This document shows, one piece after another, positions 52,459 through 60,295 of a DNA stretch of 64,000 nt; the stretch's first letter is position 1, and each line of letters opens with the position of its first letter. This stretch comes from an uncultured Holophagaceae bacterium (lineage in GTDB: Bacteria > Acidobacteriota > Holophagae > Holophagales > Holophagaceae), in NCBI GenBank assembly GCA_903913215.1, contig CAIWKE010000032.1, forward strand, positions 1 to 64,000. Reading direction: 5' to 3'. The position numbers were made by a program, and so were the translations under genes. A model generated the notes under the pieces. It ran no database searches. It was not told the origin of the DNA and saw only the letters and a list, made by a program, of their open reading frames with translations.

Positions 52459-53970
52459 TCAGCGCGGCGGAATGGCCAGGGTGACCTTCTGGCTGCCATC
52501 TGGGGTTTGGATGAAGAGCAGGAGGGCCCGCCCACCGGCCTTTTTTACCTGGCTGTTGAATTCTCCGAGGCTGTTCACGGGCTGGCGCCCGACCTCCGTG
52601 ATGATCATGCCCTCGACCAGCCCCCGGTCGGCGGCAGGGGAGCGTTGGTCCACCGAAGTGACCACCACGCCCTTGATCCGGTGCCTGGGATCCGCGGGCT
52701 CCACGGAGAATCCATAGGTTTTCTCCAGGTTGACACTCTTGGCGTCCCCGGGGGCCTTCTGACCTGGCTGCTCCTCAGACTGCTCACCGGCTTCCCGGCT
52801 CCGTTGTTTCTCGATCTCCGCTCGGTCCCCCAAGGTCACCGGGATGCTGATGCTCTTGCCATCCCTGAAGACGCTGAGCTTGACCGTGTCCCCAGCCCGG
52901 CGGCTGGCCACGGCGGCCACCAGATCATCCTGGCTATTGACGGCCTGGCCATCCACGGCGGTGATGACGTCCAGGCGCTGGACCCCGGCCTTGGCGGCGG
53001 CTTGGTCCTTCTCCACGGTGTTCACCACCACGCCCTGCTTGACGCCCAGGGCGTCCTGGAAGGCCTGGTCCAGCTCCTGGGGACGCACACCCAGGTAGCC
53101 CCGGCTCACGGGCTTGCCGCTGCGCAGGTCCTTCAGAACCCGGTTCACCATGCTGATGGGCACGGCGAAGCCGATGTTCTGGCCGGCCGGGTTGATGGCC
53201 GTATTGATGCCGATGACCTCACCCTTGAGGTTCAGCAAGGGACCACCAGAATTCCCGTGGTTGATGGCGGCGTCCGTCTGCAGGAAGGAGCTCACACCCG
53301 TATCCAGCTTCCGCCCCTTGGCGCTGATGATGCCCTGGGTGACCGTGTGTTCCAGGCCCAGGGGATTGCCGATGGCCACCACCCACTCGCCGATGCGCAG
53401 TGAATCCGAGTCGCCCAATTTGGCGAAGGGCAGGTGTACTGCGTCGATCTTGATGAGGGCGACGTCCAGCTCCTTGTCCTTGCCAAGTACCGTGGCCTTG
53501 AAGGTCTTGCCGTCCGTTGTCTTCACTTCCAGGGCATTGTTCTCGGAACCGCCCATGCTGGCGATGACGTGGTAGTTGGTGAGGATCTCGCCATTGGCCG
53601 AGATGATCACCCCCGAGCCGCCGGACACTGCCCGCTGCTCCTCCTCATTGCCCCCGCGGGGCGCCCGCCGCTGCGGCTGCCCGCCAGGGCCGAAGAAGAA
53701 GTCAAAAAACTCCTGGCCGCCGACCGAAGGGTGCTGAAACCCCTGGCGGTTCTTCACGAAGCTGGTGTTGGTGATGGCCACCACCGTGGGATTCAACTTC
53801 TCAGCCACATCCGCGATGGGTGGCAGCCTGTCGAAACCCTTGGCATCCACCACCACGGGCTTCTCCTCCTGGGCGGTAGCCACCCACCCATGGCTGAGCC
53901 CCATCCCAAGGGCCATGCACCCGGCAGCAAACGCCGACAACCCTAGAACCTGCTTCACCTGACGATTCAT
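52459..53970 (-). CDS. degP: Do-family periplasmic serine protease/chaperone
   Basis: 503 residues. Membrane anchor or signal (VLGLSAFAAGCMALGMGLSH), catalytic triad H134 (TNYHVI), D169 (KELDVALIK) and S241 (NHGNSGGPL), then two PDZ domains (GYLGVRPQELDQ near 280, and the second near 385-490). A protein quality-control protease. SD GAGGAG five bases before ATG 53970. Its terminator lies at 52410-52447. Confidence 0.93.
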   Translation of the reverse strand: MNRQVKQVLGLSAFAAGCMALGMGLSHGWVATAQEEKPVVVDAKGFDRLPPIADVAEKLNPTVVAITNTSFVKNRQGFQHPSVGGQEFFDFFFGPGGQPQRRAPRGGNEEEQRAVSGGSGVIISANGEILTNYHVIASMGGSENNALEVKTTDGKTFKATVLGKDKELDVALIKIDAVHLPFAKLGDSDSLRIGEWVVAIGNPLGLEHTVTQGIISAKGRKLDTGVSSFLQTDAAINHGNSGGPLLNLKGEVIGINTAINPAGQNIGFAVPISMVNRVLKDLRSGKPVSRGYLGVRPQELDQAFQDALGVKQGVVVNTVEKDQAAAKAGVQRLDVITAVDGQAVNSQDDLVAAVASRRAGDTVKLSVFRDGKSISIPVTLGDRAEIEKQRSREAGEQSEEQPGQKAPGDAKSVNLEKTYGFSVEPADPRHRIKGVVVTSVDQRSPAADRGLVEGMIITEVGRQPVNSLGEFNSQVKKAGGRALLLFIQTPDGSQKVTLAIPPR

Positions 53971-54077
53971 GGAACTCCTCGCAAGCCGGATGACCGGCAA
54001 CTCTTTCGATGACCGCAGTCCCCCGAAGGTTCCCGCTGGTCTTTCAGGACCGCCGAGGCTATTCTAAGAGGTCCAAC

Positions 54078-54155
54078 GGCGGCTGTAGCTCAGTTGGTTA
54101 GAGTACTGGATTGTGATTCCAGGTGTCGCCGGTTCGAGTCCGGTCAGCCGCCCCA
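54078..54155 (+). tRNA. tRNA-His (GTG)
   Basis: Cloverleaf with acceptor GCGGCTG/CAGCCGC, D stem GCTC, anticodon loop TTGTGAT with GTG at 54113-54115, T arm GGTTCGAGTCC. The His-specific extra G (G-1, 54078) pairs with C73 (54152), and CCA is encoded (54153-54155). It is followed directly by a terminator and by an inverted copy of its own 3' half. Confidence 0.97.
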
Positions 54156-54191
54156 GATTGAAAAGGCCCCCTTTCGGGGGCTTTTTCAATC
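54156..54191 (+). terminator. Rho-independent terminator of tRNA-His
   Basis: GATTGAAAAGGCCCCC and GGGGGCTTTTTCAATC form a 16-bp stem with one G-T pair around TTTC; the right arm contains a T-run. Symmetric, so active on both strands. Confidence 0.85.
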
Positions 54192-54219
54192 GCGGCTGAC
54201 CGGACTCGAACCGGCGACA
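54192..54219 (-). repeat. Inverted copy of the tRNA-His 3' half
   Basis: 28 bases identical to the reverse complement of 54124-54151 (T arm and acceptor 3' strand), lacking only C73-CCA. Together with the terminator the two copies form a nearly continuous long inverted repeat. On the minus strand it looks like a partial tRNA with no 5' half. Confidence 0.8.
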
Positions 54220-54333
54220 GTCGCGACCCCCGGGTGACGGAGCAGGGTGCGAGGCACCCTGCGAAGTCGGGACCCGGGGAGGAGCGAATCCTGTTGAGGC
54301 CCTCCGGGGGATGGCCGGGAGCAGGAGCGGCGG

Positions 54334-54346
54334 CTGGCAAAGCCAG
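54334..54346. repeat. Palindrome CTGGC-AAA-GCCAG
   Basis: Same AAA-loop design as 21229-21241 and 54400-54416; intergenic. Confidence 0.5.
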
Positions 54347-54399
54347 ACGCAGGCCGGTTCGCGCCTAATTGGGTCGGCGCTCCACCAAATCCCCCCAAT

Positions 54400-54416
54400 G
54401 CCCGGCAAAGCCGGGC
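54400..54416. repeat. Palindrome GCCCGGC-AAA-GCCGGGC
   Basis: Longest of the three AAA-loop palindromes, with 7-bp arms. Confidence 0.5.
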
Positions 54417-54497
54417 GAGGGCAATCCCAGCCCCCCGGCCTCCTCAACTGCATTACCCCTCAGCCAAGGCCAGGCGACGACGGCCCAGAATCCCGCC

Positions 54498-55328
54498 TCA
54501 CCCTCCACGTCCCTGCCCCTTCAGCCACTCCCTCGGCGATTGCCCAGTGAGCTCCCGAAAAGCCCGGGACAGGGCCGTCGGGCTGCCATATCCCACATCA
54601 AAGGCCACGACTTTCAGGGGCACTCCCTGGGCCAGCCGCTCCTGGGCTGTGGCGATGCGGAACCGGGCCAAGTGCTCCCCCGGCGTGAGCCCCACGGTCT
54701 GCTTGAACTGAAGGGCAAAGCCACTCCGGGACAGGCCAGCTGTGGCAGCCATGTCGTCCAGGGTCCAGGGACGGGCTGGATCCGCATGCAGCGCCACCAG
54801 GGCGTTCCGGAGCTGGGGGTGGACGAGCCCCGCGAGCAGCCCCGCCTGGGCCCGGTCCCCCGCCAGGGCCTGGCGGACAAAGTGGACCAGAACCACCTCG
54901 CACAGCCGGTCCACCACGGCCTGCTTGCCCTCCGCCGACGCAAAGGCCTCCTGGAAGATCAGCTCCGCCAGGGGTCCGACCTGCTCCACCCCCAGGTGCA
55001 TGACTTCGGGCAGGGCCAGCGCCAGGGGGCAGCCTACCCCGATGCCGAACGTGATGGTGGCGCAGACCAGGTCGAGCCCCTCCGGCCCCTCCGGCACCAG
55101 GTGGTGGGGCAGATTGCGCGGGTAGAACAGCAGGCCCGGCCCCTGGATCTTCAGGGCCTTCCGACCTCCCAGGTAGCGGATCTCGCCCTTGCCGGCCCGG
55201 ACCAGGTGGAGGTGGCCATGGTCCTTGGGCTGATCGAAGCTGGCCACTGCGCACAGGTTTCCCGTGAAGAAGGTCTGGGCGCGCAGGCGGAAGCGTTCGA
55301 AGAGGGACTGGAGGGCATCGGCGGCCAT
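54498..55328 (-). CDS. AraC-family transcriptional regulator with cupin sensor
   Basis: 276 residues. The N-terminal half is a cupin-type sensor of beta strands (GHLHLVRAGKGEIRYLGG, GPGLLFYPRNLPHHLVPEG). The C-terminal half is the AraC double helix-turn-helix (DDMAATAGLSRSGFALQFKQ, then VAFDVGYGSPTALSRAFREL). It is divergent from the AhpD-like and PNPOx-like genes about 100 bases away, the usual place for a local regulator of them. Small aldehydes or reactive compounds are common effectors, but nothing here fixes the ligand. Confidence 0.85.
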   Translation of the reverse strand: MAADALQSLFERFRLRAQTFFTGNLCAVASFDQPKDHGHLHLVRAGKGEIRYLGGRKALKIQGPGLLFYPRNLPHHLVPEGPEGLDLVCATITFGIGVGCPLALALPEVMHLGVEQVGPLAELIFQEAFASAEGKQAVVDRLCEVVLVHFVRQALAGDRAQAGLLAGLVHPQLRNALVALHADPARPWTLDDMAATAGLSRSGFALQFKQTVGLTPGEHLARFRIATAQERLAQGVPLKVVAFDVGYGSPTALSRAFRELTGQSPREWLKGQGRGG

Positions 55329-55431
55329 GGGGGACTCCGGGTCTGCTTTCTCGGACCCTCAGTCACCTTCGGGTGGAACCAGGGTGCCACTTTTGGAGGG
55401 TGCGCTGTGCACCCATCCCCAGGAGCCGCCC

Positions 55432-55977
55432 GTGGCCACCATCCTTCCCCTCGATCCCACCCAGGCTTCCCCAGAGGTCGCCTCCATCCTCCAGGCCGTC
55501 AAGACCAAGCTGGGACGGGTTCCCAACCTCTTCCTGACCCTCGCCAAGGCCCCGGCCGCCCTGAAGACCTACCTCAGCGCCTCAGAAGCCCTCGCCTCGG
55601 GCCAGCTGGACGCGCAGCAGCGCGAGGTCATCGCCCTGGCTGTGGCCGAGGCCAACGGCTGCGACTACTGCCTGGCCGCCCATAGCGCCATCGGCAAAAT
55701 GGTGGGCCTGGATGCCGGCACCATCCTCCAGGCCCGCTCGGGAGTTCCTGCGAATGGCCGTCAGGCGGCCCTCACCGCCTTTGCCCGCGCCGTCGTTCGG
55801 GAGCGCGGCCAAGTGTCGGCCCTGGACCTCCAGGCTGCCCGCGGGGGCGGGCTCGACGACCAGGACCTGCTGGAGGTGGTGGCCAATGTGGCTGTCAATG
55901 TCCTCACCAACTACACCAACCTCGTGGCGGATACCGTGGTGGACTTCCCCAAGGTCGAGCGCCTCGCCCACGTGTAA
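55432..55977 (+). CDS. AhpD-like carboxymuconolactone decarboxylase-family protein
   Basis: 181 residues. Helical AhpD fold with the redox motif EANGCDYCLAAHSAIGK (C-x-x-C with a His four residues on), typical of alkylhydroperoxidase-like proteins. GTG 55432 has AGGAG seven bases upstream; the longer frame is not coding. It is followed by a PNPOx-like gene and probably controlled by the AraC regulator. Likely oxidative or electrophile-stress defence. Confidence 0.87.
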   Translation: MATILPLDPTQASPEVASILQAVKTKLGRVPNLFLTLAKAPAALKTYLSASEALASGQLDAQQREVIALAVAEANGCDYCLAAHSAIGKMVGLDAGTILQARSGVPANGRQAALTAFARAVVRERGQVSALDLQAARGGGLDDQDLLEVVANVAVNVLTNYTNLVADTVVDFPKVERLAHV

Positions 55978-55987
55978 TACGCCCCAA

Positions 55988-56015
55988 CCGGGCTGCCTCA
56001 GCAGAGGCGGCCCGG
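55988..56015 (+). promoter_or_regulatory. Intercistronic hairpin between the AhpD-like and PNPOx genes
   Basis: CCGGGC-T-GCCTC-AGCA-GAGGC-G-GCCCGG, an 11-bp stem with one internal mismatch. No U-run follows, so it more likely sets relative expression of the two genes than terminates. Confidence 0.5.
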
Positions 56016-56037
56016 CTGGTTCCTCCCAGGAGCCCCT

Positions 56038-56643
56038 ATGCCCTCCCACTTCGTGGATCTCTTGCTGACCCCGGAAGTCCAGGCCGCCCAGGCTCGCGCC
56101 TACGGCCGCAGCCACAAGCCCTCGGGTCGCGGTGTCCCGGACCGCATCGGCGATGACGAGGCCGCCTTCATCGCCGAGATGGACAGCTTCTACCTGGGCA
56201 CCGCGAACCAGGAGGGCTGGCCCTACGTGCAACACCGTGGCGGGGCCAAGGGCTTCCTGAAGGTGCTGGACCCGGCCACCCTGGGCTTCGCAGACCTCCA
56301 GGGAAACCGACAGCTCCTCAGCACCGGGAATCTGGCCCGGGACGGCCGAGTCTGCCTCTTCCTCATGAGCTATCCCCTTCAGGCCCGCCTCAAGATCCTG
56401 GGCCGGGCCGAGCTCCTGAGCCCCGCTGAGCACCCGGAACTGGCCCAAGCCCTCATCCCCCCGGGCCAGGCTGCGAGCACCGAGCGGCTTTTCCGCATAC
56501 AGGTGGAGGCCTTTGACTGGAACTGCCCCCAGCACATCACCCGACGCTTCACGGAAGACGAGGTCCAACGGGCCATGGCCCCCCTGCACCAGCGGATCGC
56601 GGAGCTGGAGGCCACCTTGGCCCGCCGAGGTGGGAAGGCTTGA
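56038..56643 (+). CDS. Pyridoxamine 5'-phosphate oxidase-family FMN protein
   Basis: 201 residues of the split-barrel PNPOx-like fold: SFYLGTANQEGWPYVQHRGG is the typical flavin-binding entry, then LGFADLQGNRQLLSTGNL and VCLFLMSYP. Homologues reduce or oxidise small molecules with FMN, often as general detoxifying flavoproteins. AGGAG lies six bases before ATG 56038. Confidence 0.85.
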   Translation: MPSHFVDLLLTPEVQAAQARAYGRSHKPSGRGVPDRIGDDEAAFIAEMDSFYLGTANQEGWPYVQHRGGAKGFLKVLDPATLGFADLQGNRQLLSTGNLARDGRVCLFLMSYPLQARLKILGRAELLSPAEHPELAQALIPPGQAASTERLFRIQVEAFDWNCPQHITRRFTEDEVQRAMAPLHQRIAELEATLARRGGKA

Positions 56644-56647
56644 GGCT

Positions 56648-59600
56648 CTACCTGCGTTTGCCCCCCGAACCCGCCCCAGCCCCGGAACCGGCCGTGGCGT
56701 TGGGATCGATGAGCTTCAGGTTCCCGGAGAGGATCTGCTGGTTGAGGGCCGGAATGTCCTTCTCCAGCAGCCCTCTCCAGAGGACCAACTGGGCCTCCAG
56801 CCGTTTCGAGAAGGCGGTGTAGAGCTCCAGTTGGGCCCGGGTGGGCGCGGCATCGGCTTCGATGACATTGCGGAAGCCGTTGAGCTGCTCGTTGAGCATG
56901 GTGGGGAAGCGGAGGGTGCCCTCGGAGCTGCCCAGCTTGACCTGGATGAGCTCGCCCTCAAGGGCGTCGAGCTTAGCCTGCAACGCCTGGATGTTGGAGC
57001 CCAGCGCCTGGCTGGCAGCATCCGTGCCCAGGTGGCTGGACATGGTCTTCAGCTGGCCACGGGTCACCCGCAACCGGTTCACGGTGTCATGCAGGGCCTC
57101 AATGAGGGCCCGGGTCTGCAGCCCCAGGTCCAGGGCAGCTCGCAGTTCTGCGGGACTGGCGTTACTCCGGGGGTCATTCACCACGTTGAAGGCCTGGCTC
57201 TGGATCTGGCCGTCCACGGAGAGGCGCAGGGTGTAGGTGCCTGGCAGGACCAGGGGCCCCGTGGGGGGCAGGCCCTCGTAGATGGCGCCGGGAATCTGGG
57301 TGGGCTCCGCGTGGCGCAGGTCCCACACGAAGCGGTTGAGACCCGGCTGGGTGCTGAGCTGCTCCACAGGTCGCACGATGTCCACCCACTCAGGCGGTTG
57401 CTCAGGCCCCCGCGAAGCGGGCTTGGAAGAGAGGCGACGCAGGACGGCACCTTGGCTGTCCATGACCTCCAGCGCCACTTCGCCCTTGGGGGCGGTGGGC
57501 AGCCAGTAGTCAAACACCGCGCCCTGGGGCCCATTGGAGCCCACGGCCCGGCGCCGGTCCGGGAAGAGGTTGTAGGCGAGGCGCAGGGCTGTGGTGGGCT
57601 TGAAGAGATGAACCTCCGTGGGGCGCAGGCCCGCGATCTGGCGCAGGGGGCTCAGGTTATCCAGGATCCAGAAACCGCGGCCGTTGGTGGCAGCCACCAG
57701 GTCATCACCCTGGATGACCAGGTCGTTCACAGGGGTCATGGGCAGGTTGAGCGAGAAGGCCTGCCAGCGGGCGCCGTCATCGAAGGACACGTAGACCCCC
57801 AGCTCCGTGGCCGCGTAGAGCAGGCCCGGCTGCCTGGGATCCTCCCGCACGGCGTGCATGTAGGCGCTCTCGGGCAGGCCCGCGCTGATGGCGGTCCAGG
57901 TGGCGCCGAAGTCCTGGGTTCTCCAGGCATAGGCCTTGAAGTCATCCATGCGGTGGCGATCCACGGCCACATAGGCCCGGCCCTCGGCATGGACCGAGGC
58001 GTCGATCTGGCTCACGGTGCCCCACTCCGGGAGGCCCGGTGGCGTGACCTTCTTCCAGGCCTTGCCCCCATCACGGGTGAGCCAGACCAGGCCGTCATCC
58101 GTGCCGGCCCACAGGAGCCCCTTGGCGCGCGGCGAGACCGCCAGGGCGAAGATGGTGTCGTAGTACTCGACGCTGGTGATGTCCAGCTGGATGGGGCCGC
58201 CTGAGGGCTGCTGCTTGGTCTTGTCGTTGCGGGTCAGGTCCCCGCTGATCTGCTCCCAGCTGTGGCCGTCGTCCGTGGACCGGAAGACCGCCTCGCCCGC
58301 GGTGTAGAGCACACCCGGCTCCGTGGGCGGGGCCAGGAGGGGTGAGGTCCATTGGAAGCGGTGGGGCAGCTCCGCGGCGCCGCGGCCAGAGACATCCAGG
58401 GGGTCCACGGAGACGTCCTGGGTCTGCCCCGTGCGGAGGTTAGTGCGACCGATGGTGTGCTCGTTGTTCCAGAAGACGATGTCGGGGTTGCGGGGGTCCG
58501 GCGCCACGGTGCCGGTCTCGCCGCCGAACTCTTGCCAGTCCCGGGGCTCGATGACGCCCGCATCGCTGTAGCTCTTGATGGCCACCGAAGAGTTGTCCTG
58601 CTGGGTGCCGAAGAGCCGGTACGGGAAGCCCTGGTCGACAGTCACGTGGTAGAACTGCGCCGTGGGCTGGTTGAGCTGGGTGGTCCAGGTCTTGCCGCCG
58701 TCCACAGTGATGGTCGCGCCACCATCATTTCCGTTGATCATGCGCTTGGGCTCCGTCGGATCGATCCACAGCCCGTGGTGGTCGCCGTGGGGGGCGGGCA
58801 GCAACTCGAAGCTCTTGCCGCCATCGATGGAACGGAAGGCGCCGGTGTTCAGGGCGTAGACCGTGTCCAGGGCCTTGGGATCCGCCACCAGGTGGCTGAA
58901 GTACCAGGCCCGCTGGCGGAAGCGCTCATCGGCATTGATGCGGGCCCAGGTGGTGCCGCCGTCCTCGGAGCGGTAGAGGCCGCCCTCGGCGGCCTCAATG
59001 GAGGCCCAGATCCGATCGGGATCCACCGGCGAGATGGCGAGGCCAATGCGCCCGTAGATGCCCGCAGGCAGGCCGCCGCCGCTGAGCAGCTTCCAGGTGC
59101 TGCCGCCGTCCACACTCTTGTAGAGTCCGGAGCCGGGGCCGCCCGACGAGAGGCTCCAGGGCGTGCGCTGCACCTGCCACAGGGCCGCGTAGAGCACATT
59201 GCTGTTGGTGGGGTCGAATTGCACGTCGATGGCGCCGGTATGGACGTCCTTGAAGAGCACCTTCTGCCAGTGGGCACCGCCGTCCACGGTGCGGAAGACA
59301 CCCCGCTCGGCATTGGGGCCGTAGGCGTGGCCCAGGGCCGCCACGAACACCCGGTCGGGGTTCTTGGGATCCACCACCACCCGACCGATGTGCCGCGTGT
59401 CCCGCAGACCCATGGACGTCCAAGTCTTGCCGCCGTTGTTGGACTTGTAGACGCCGGTGCCGTAGGAGATGTTGCCCCGGATGCAGGCCTCCCCCGTGCC
59501 CACATAGACCGTGTTGGGCTCCGAGGGCGCCACGGCGAGGGCTCCGATGGAGGCGATGTCCTGGTTATCGAACAGGGGGACCCAGGAGTGGCCACCATTG

Positions 59601-59815
59601 CTGGTCTTCCAGACCCCACCAGCCACCCCGCCGAAGTAGAAGGTGTTCGGATCGCCGGGGACGCCCGTGACCGCCAGCACGCGCCCGCCCCGGAAAGGCC
59701 CCACCTGACGCCACTTCATGGCCGCCAGGGACGAGGTGGTGAGTTCTGGCATTCCGGCAGCGAGAACTTGGCCCAGGACCAGGAGGGCCAGGCCCATGAA
59801 TGGTTTCACCCGCAT
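56648..59815 (-). CDS. Very large secreted beta-propeller (sortilin/VPS10-like BNR repeats)
   Basis: About 1055 residues with a signal peptide (MRVKPFMGLALLVLG, cut near AAGMPEL). Repeated S/T-x-D-G-G-x-x-W blades run along most of it (KTSNGGHSWVPL, KSNNGGKTWTSMG, RTVDGGAHWQKV, KSVDGGSTWKLL, RSEDGGTTWARI, RSTDDGHSWEQIS, and more), forming one or two propellers. A C-terminal region has a beta module (PGTYTLRLSVDGQ) and helices, then a Gly-rich basic tail. Often annotated as glycosyl hydrolase-like, but no catalytic residues can be assigned. SD AGGAGG before ATG 59815. Confidence 0.85.
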   Translation of the reverse strand: MRVKPFMGLALLVLGQVLAAGMPELTTSSLAAMKWRQVGPFRGGRVLAVTGVPGDPNTFYFGGVAGGVWKTSNGGHSWVPLFDNQDIASIGALAVAPSEPNTVYVGTGEACIRGNISYGTGVYKSNNGGKTWTSMGLRDTRHIGRVVVDPKNPDRVFVAALGHAYGPNAERGVFRTVDGGAHWQKVLFKDVHTGAIDVQFDPTNSNVLYAALWQVQRTPWSLSSGGPGSGLYKSVDGGSTWKLLSGGGLPAGIYGRIGLAISPVDPDRIWASIEAAEGGLYRSEDGGTTWARINADERFRQRAWYFSHLVADPKALDTVYALNTGAFRSIDGGKSFELLPAPHGDHHGLWIDPTEPKRMINGNDGGATITVDGGKTWTTQLNQPTAQFYHVTVDQGFPYRLFGTQQDNSSVAIKSYSDAGVIEPRDWQEFGGETGTVAPDPRNPDIVFWNNEHTIGRTNLRTGQTQDVSVDPLDVSGRGAAELPHRFQWTSPLLAPPTEPGVLYTAGEAVFRSTDDGHSWEQISGDLTRNDKTKQQPSGGPIQLDITSVEYYDTIFALAVSPRAKGLLWAGTDDGLVWLTRDGGKAWKKVTPPGLPEWGTVSQIDASVHAEGRAYVAVDRHRMDDFKAYAWRTQDFGATWTAISAGLPESAYMHAVREDPRQPGLLYAATELGVYVSFDDGARWQAFSLNLPMTPVNDLVIQGDDLVAATNGRGFWILDNLSPLRQIAGLRPTEVHLFKPTTALRLAYNLFPDRRRAVGSNGPQGAVFDYWLPTAPKGEVALEVMDSQGAVLRRLSSKPASRGPEQPPEWVDIVRPVEQLSTQPGLNRFVWDLRHAEPTQIPGAIYEGLPPTGPLVLPGTYTLRLSVDGQIQSQAFNVVNDPRSNASPAELRAALDLGLQTRALIEALHDTVNRLRVTRGQLKTMSSHLGTDAASQALGSNIQALQAKLDALEGELIQVKLGSSEGTLRFPTMLNEQLNGFRNVIEADAAPTRAQLELYTAFSKRLEAQLVLWRGLLEKDIPALNQQILSGNLKLIDPNATAGSGAGAGSGGKRR

Positions 59816-59916
59816 GAAAACCTCCTGCTGCATTGATGGATCCAATGGAATCAATCCCCAACCATAGTCAGGAATCGAGGTTCTGACCATGGCTCAGTGG
59901 GGGTCGCACGACCTTT

Positions 59917-59955
59917 TAACGCCCGGCGGCCAAGTCCTAACGCCGCCCTAACGCC
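59917..59955 (+). promoter_or_regulatory. Three phased TAACGCC repeats upstream of the kdp operon
   Basis: TAACGCC at 59917, 59938 and 59949; the last two are within CCTAACGCC direct repeats 11 bases apart, and the first lies 21 bases before them, all on one helical face. Direct repeats at 10-11 bases are typical of OmpR/PhoB-family sites, and KdpE, the kdp regulator, belongs to that family. kdpDE are not in the window. Confidence 0.5.
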
Positions 59956-60008
59956 TCCGGTAGCCATGCTTAGCAGCCGTTGAGTCTCACCGGACTGCAA
60001 GGATCCCC

Positions 60009-60206
60009 ATGCATCTCCTCATGCCCTGGTTCCTCCCTCTCGCCGGGCTCTCGCTCTGGTTCGGCGTTCATACCGTCCACGACATGCCCCACGAATCCCA
60101 CCGTCACAAGAGGCAGGCTATGCAACTGCTGTGCATCGCCGTCATCCCTCTCCTGGTCTGGCTCATTGCCCAAGTCATCGAATCCAACCCCGGGGTTGCC
60201 CCATGA
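60009..60206 (+). CDS. 65-residue two-span membrane protein heading the kdp operon
   Basis: Two hydrophobic segments ([15 protein letters not shown] and [20 protein letters not shown]) flank a charged, His-rich loop ([16 protein letters not shown]). AAGGA lies six bases before the ATG. Its stop overlaps the kdpF start (ATGA), so it is translationally coupled to the potassium pump. No family recognised. It may be an accessory subunit or sensor of the Kdp complex. Confidence 0.65.
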   Translation: MHLLMPWFLPLAGLSLWFGVHTVHDMPHESHRHKRQAMQLLCIAVIPLLVWLIAQVIESNPGVAP

Positions 60207-60295
60207 ACATCACCCTCTTCATCGCCCTCCTGCTGGCCCTGGGCCTGCTGGGCTATCTCAGCTTCGCCCTGCTGCAACCGGAGAAATTCCAATGA
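60203..60295 (+). CDS. kdpF: Potassium-transporting ATPase subunit KdpF
   Basis: 30 residues ([20 protein letters not shown], then ALLQPEKFQ), the single-span stabilising subunit with the family ending LLxPExF. It is too short for usual gene finders but its start (ATGA with the upstream gene) and stop (ATGA with kdpA) are both coupled. Confidence 0.93.
   Translation: MNITLFIALLLALGLLGYLSFALLQPEKFQ

Larger units (their letters stand above)
54220..54497. other. Non-coding gap with small palindromes
   Basis: 278 bases with no supportable gene; overlapping frames are composition artefacts. It holds GGGTGC-GAG-GCACCC near 54246 and two GGCAAAGCC palindromes (listed separately). Confidence 0.55.

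Noticed and set aside
54064-54453. Minus-strand frame containing the well-known false peptide RTRTGDT
   Set aside because: This is the translation of a tRNA complement, a common annotation artefact.
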